Shown here piece after piece: positions 63,043 through 64,000 of a stretch of 64,000 nucleotides of DNA (position 1 is the stretch's first letter; each line of letters begins with the position of its first letter). A model generated the notes under the pieces. That model did no database searches, had not been told where the DNA came from, and saw nothing but the letters and a program-made list of their open reading frames with translations. This stretch comes from Hyperoplus lanceolatus. Taxonomy: Eukaryota; Chordata; Actinopteri; Uranoscopiformes; Ammodytidae. A program made the position numbers and the translations under genes. The stretch spans positions 32,002,698-32,066,697 of the forward strand of contig CM049397.1 in NCBI GenBank assembly GCA_026929865.2. Reading direction: 5' to 3'.

Positions 63043-64000
63043 GTCTTTAGAAAAGTATTTTTTTCAGCCAAATGGAAAATGTACTTTTTTTGGTGCACAG
63101 GTGGTATTTATCCCTTTCGAAACTAGTTCACCTTCATATAATCCAGTCTAGAGAGCATGCAATGAAAATGGGACTTCTAAGAATTAGGATTTGCTGCACC
63201 TTCAGGCCTGTCTCTGAAAAAACAAACACTTGTTCACCAAACTTTATCAGTGTCCACAGCAGGCGGTGGCATAATTTTGTTGTTTTGGAAAGTTGTATAT
63301 TATACACCTTATCTCAGACAGGCAGAGCTGTTTGTTGGTAAAAAGCTGTATTGTGGAGTTATATCGCTGCTAACACAGGCCGCATTGTAAATGTCAAACC
63401 TGGATTCTTTCAGGGTCTGGTCTCATTTGACCTCCATAATGTGTCTGAAATAGGTCTGAGACTAACCCGATATCGTACCTGTCAGCGGTTATTTTCTTAG
63501 GAAATTTCAAAACTGAGTTCAGAAAGAACTAATTATGTATCTCACTGAGATTACGGAAGTCGCAAAGCAAAGCACTTACCAGTTGAAGGGGCTTAATCCC
63601 TTGAATAAAACAAAATCCACACACTCATCATGGACAGTGTCAGGTACTTGGGATAAAGGTGTACCCATATGCGGATATTAAATCAAATTGGCGTTTCAGT
63701 GTGAGTTCATGTAGAGGACAGTCTTGCTGTTGTGTGGGCTAAACGAGCTACTACAGCCTTTAGCTCCAGGGTAATTATGTTAGTGCCACAGCATGCCACG
63801 TTCCTGTAAATCAAAATAACACTTTTGAGTCTGCTCCGTAGCCATCTGTCTCCAGCATTATGTTTCTTTTCACGTTCTTGCTTGTCTTTTATGACCGTCC
63901 TTAAAGGAAGGAGAGGGACATGAGGAAAGTAGATGTGGGTTGTTGAGATGCCAGTCATGGCAAAGCAGACCTTGAACAAGAAAGCACTAAATGAAGGCCT
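63043..64000. other. Gene-free DNA at the window edge
   Basis: Nothing recognised. Confidence 0.45.

Overview
The window looks like nuclear DNA of a spiny-rayed (percomorph) teleost. The evidence is split vertebrate genes with GT-AG introns, fish-type tRNA-derived SINEs, many short terminal-inverted-repeat (TIR) DNA transposons with TTA, TTAA, TA or 8-bp target duplications, and long CA/GT and CTAT microsatellites. No bacterial, organellar or LTR-retroelement signature was seen.

Layout. (1) 0.5-7.4 kb: a complete five-exon TIMP-2-type metalloproteinase inhibitor on the + strand, with a TATA/GC-box promoter. (2) 7.5-9.2 kb: a junkyard of a hAT end, a two-finger zinc-finger fragment, a Myb/SANT-protein-like coiled-coil fragment and a 1-kb Harbinger-like element. 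(3) 9.2-28.2 kb: two diverged tandem copies (units A and B) of a C2H2 zinc-finger gene. Each has a 31-codon first exon and a second exon carrying the fingers, nine in A and five in B. The units differ by many transposon insertions, and in most cases the sister unit preserves the empty site. (4) 29.9-38.7 kb: two three-exon CC chemokine genes, CCL19-like, on the - strand, both with TATA-like boxes and interferon-response-like motifs. (5) 38.7-64 kb: mostly non-coding DNA with SINEs, MITEs, LINE-tail-like repeats, microsatellites and a Tc1/mariner transposase remnant. Two pieces suggest the 5' part of a large + strand gene: a CpG-rich probable non-coding first exon near 49.4-49.6 kb and a short ATG exon at 56.44 kb whose form resembles a first coding exon of the RBFOX family. 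That identity is weak.

The most informative system is the zinc-finger pair with its transposon load. A 2.77-kb TIR element with an exact 8-bp duplication sits in the 5' leader of gene A, where unit B is uninterrupted. A Tc1/mariner element sits in unit B where unit A is empty. Two related elements in opposite orientation have each received a different nested MITE, so each serves as the other's empty site. The chemokines and the TIMP are ordinary host genes. The TIMP has lost the extended AB loop that, in mammalian TIMP-2, touches MT1-MMP.
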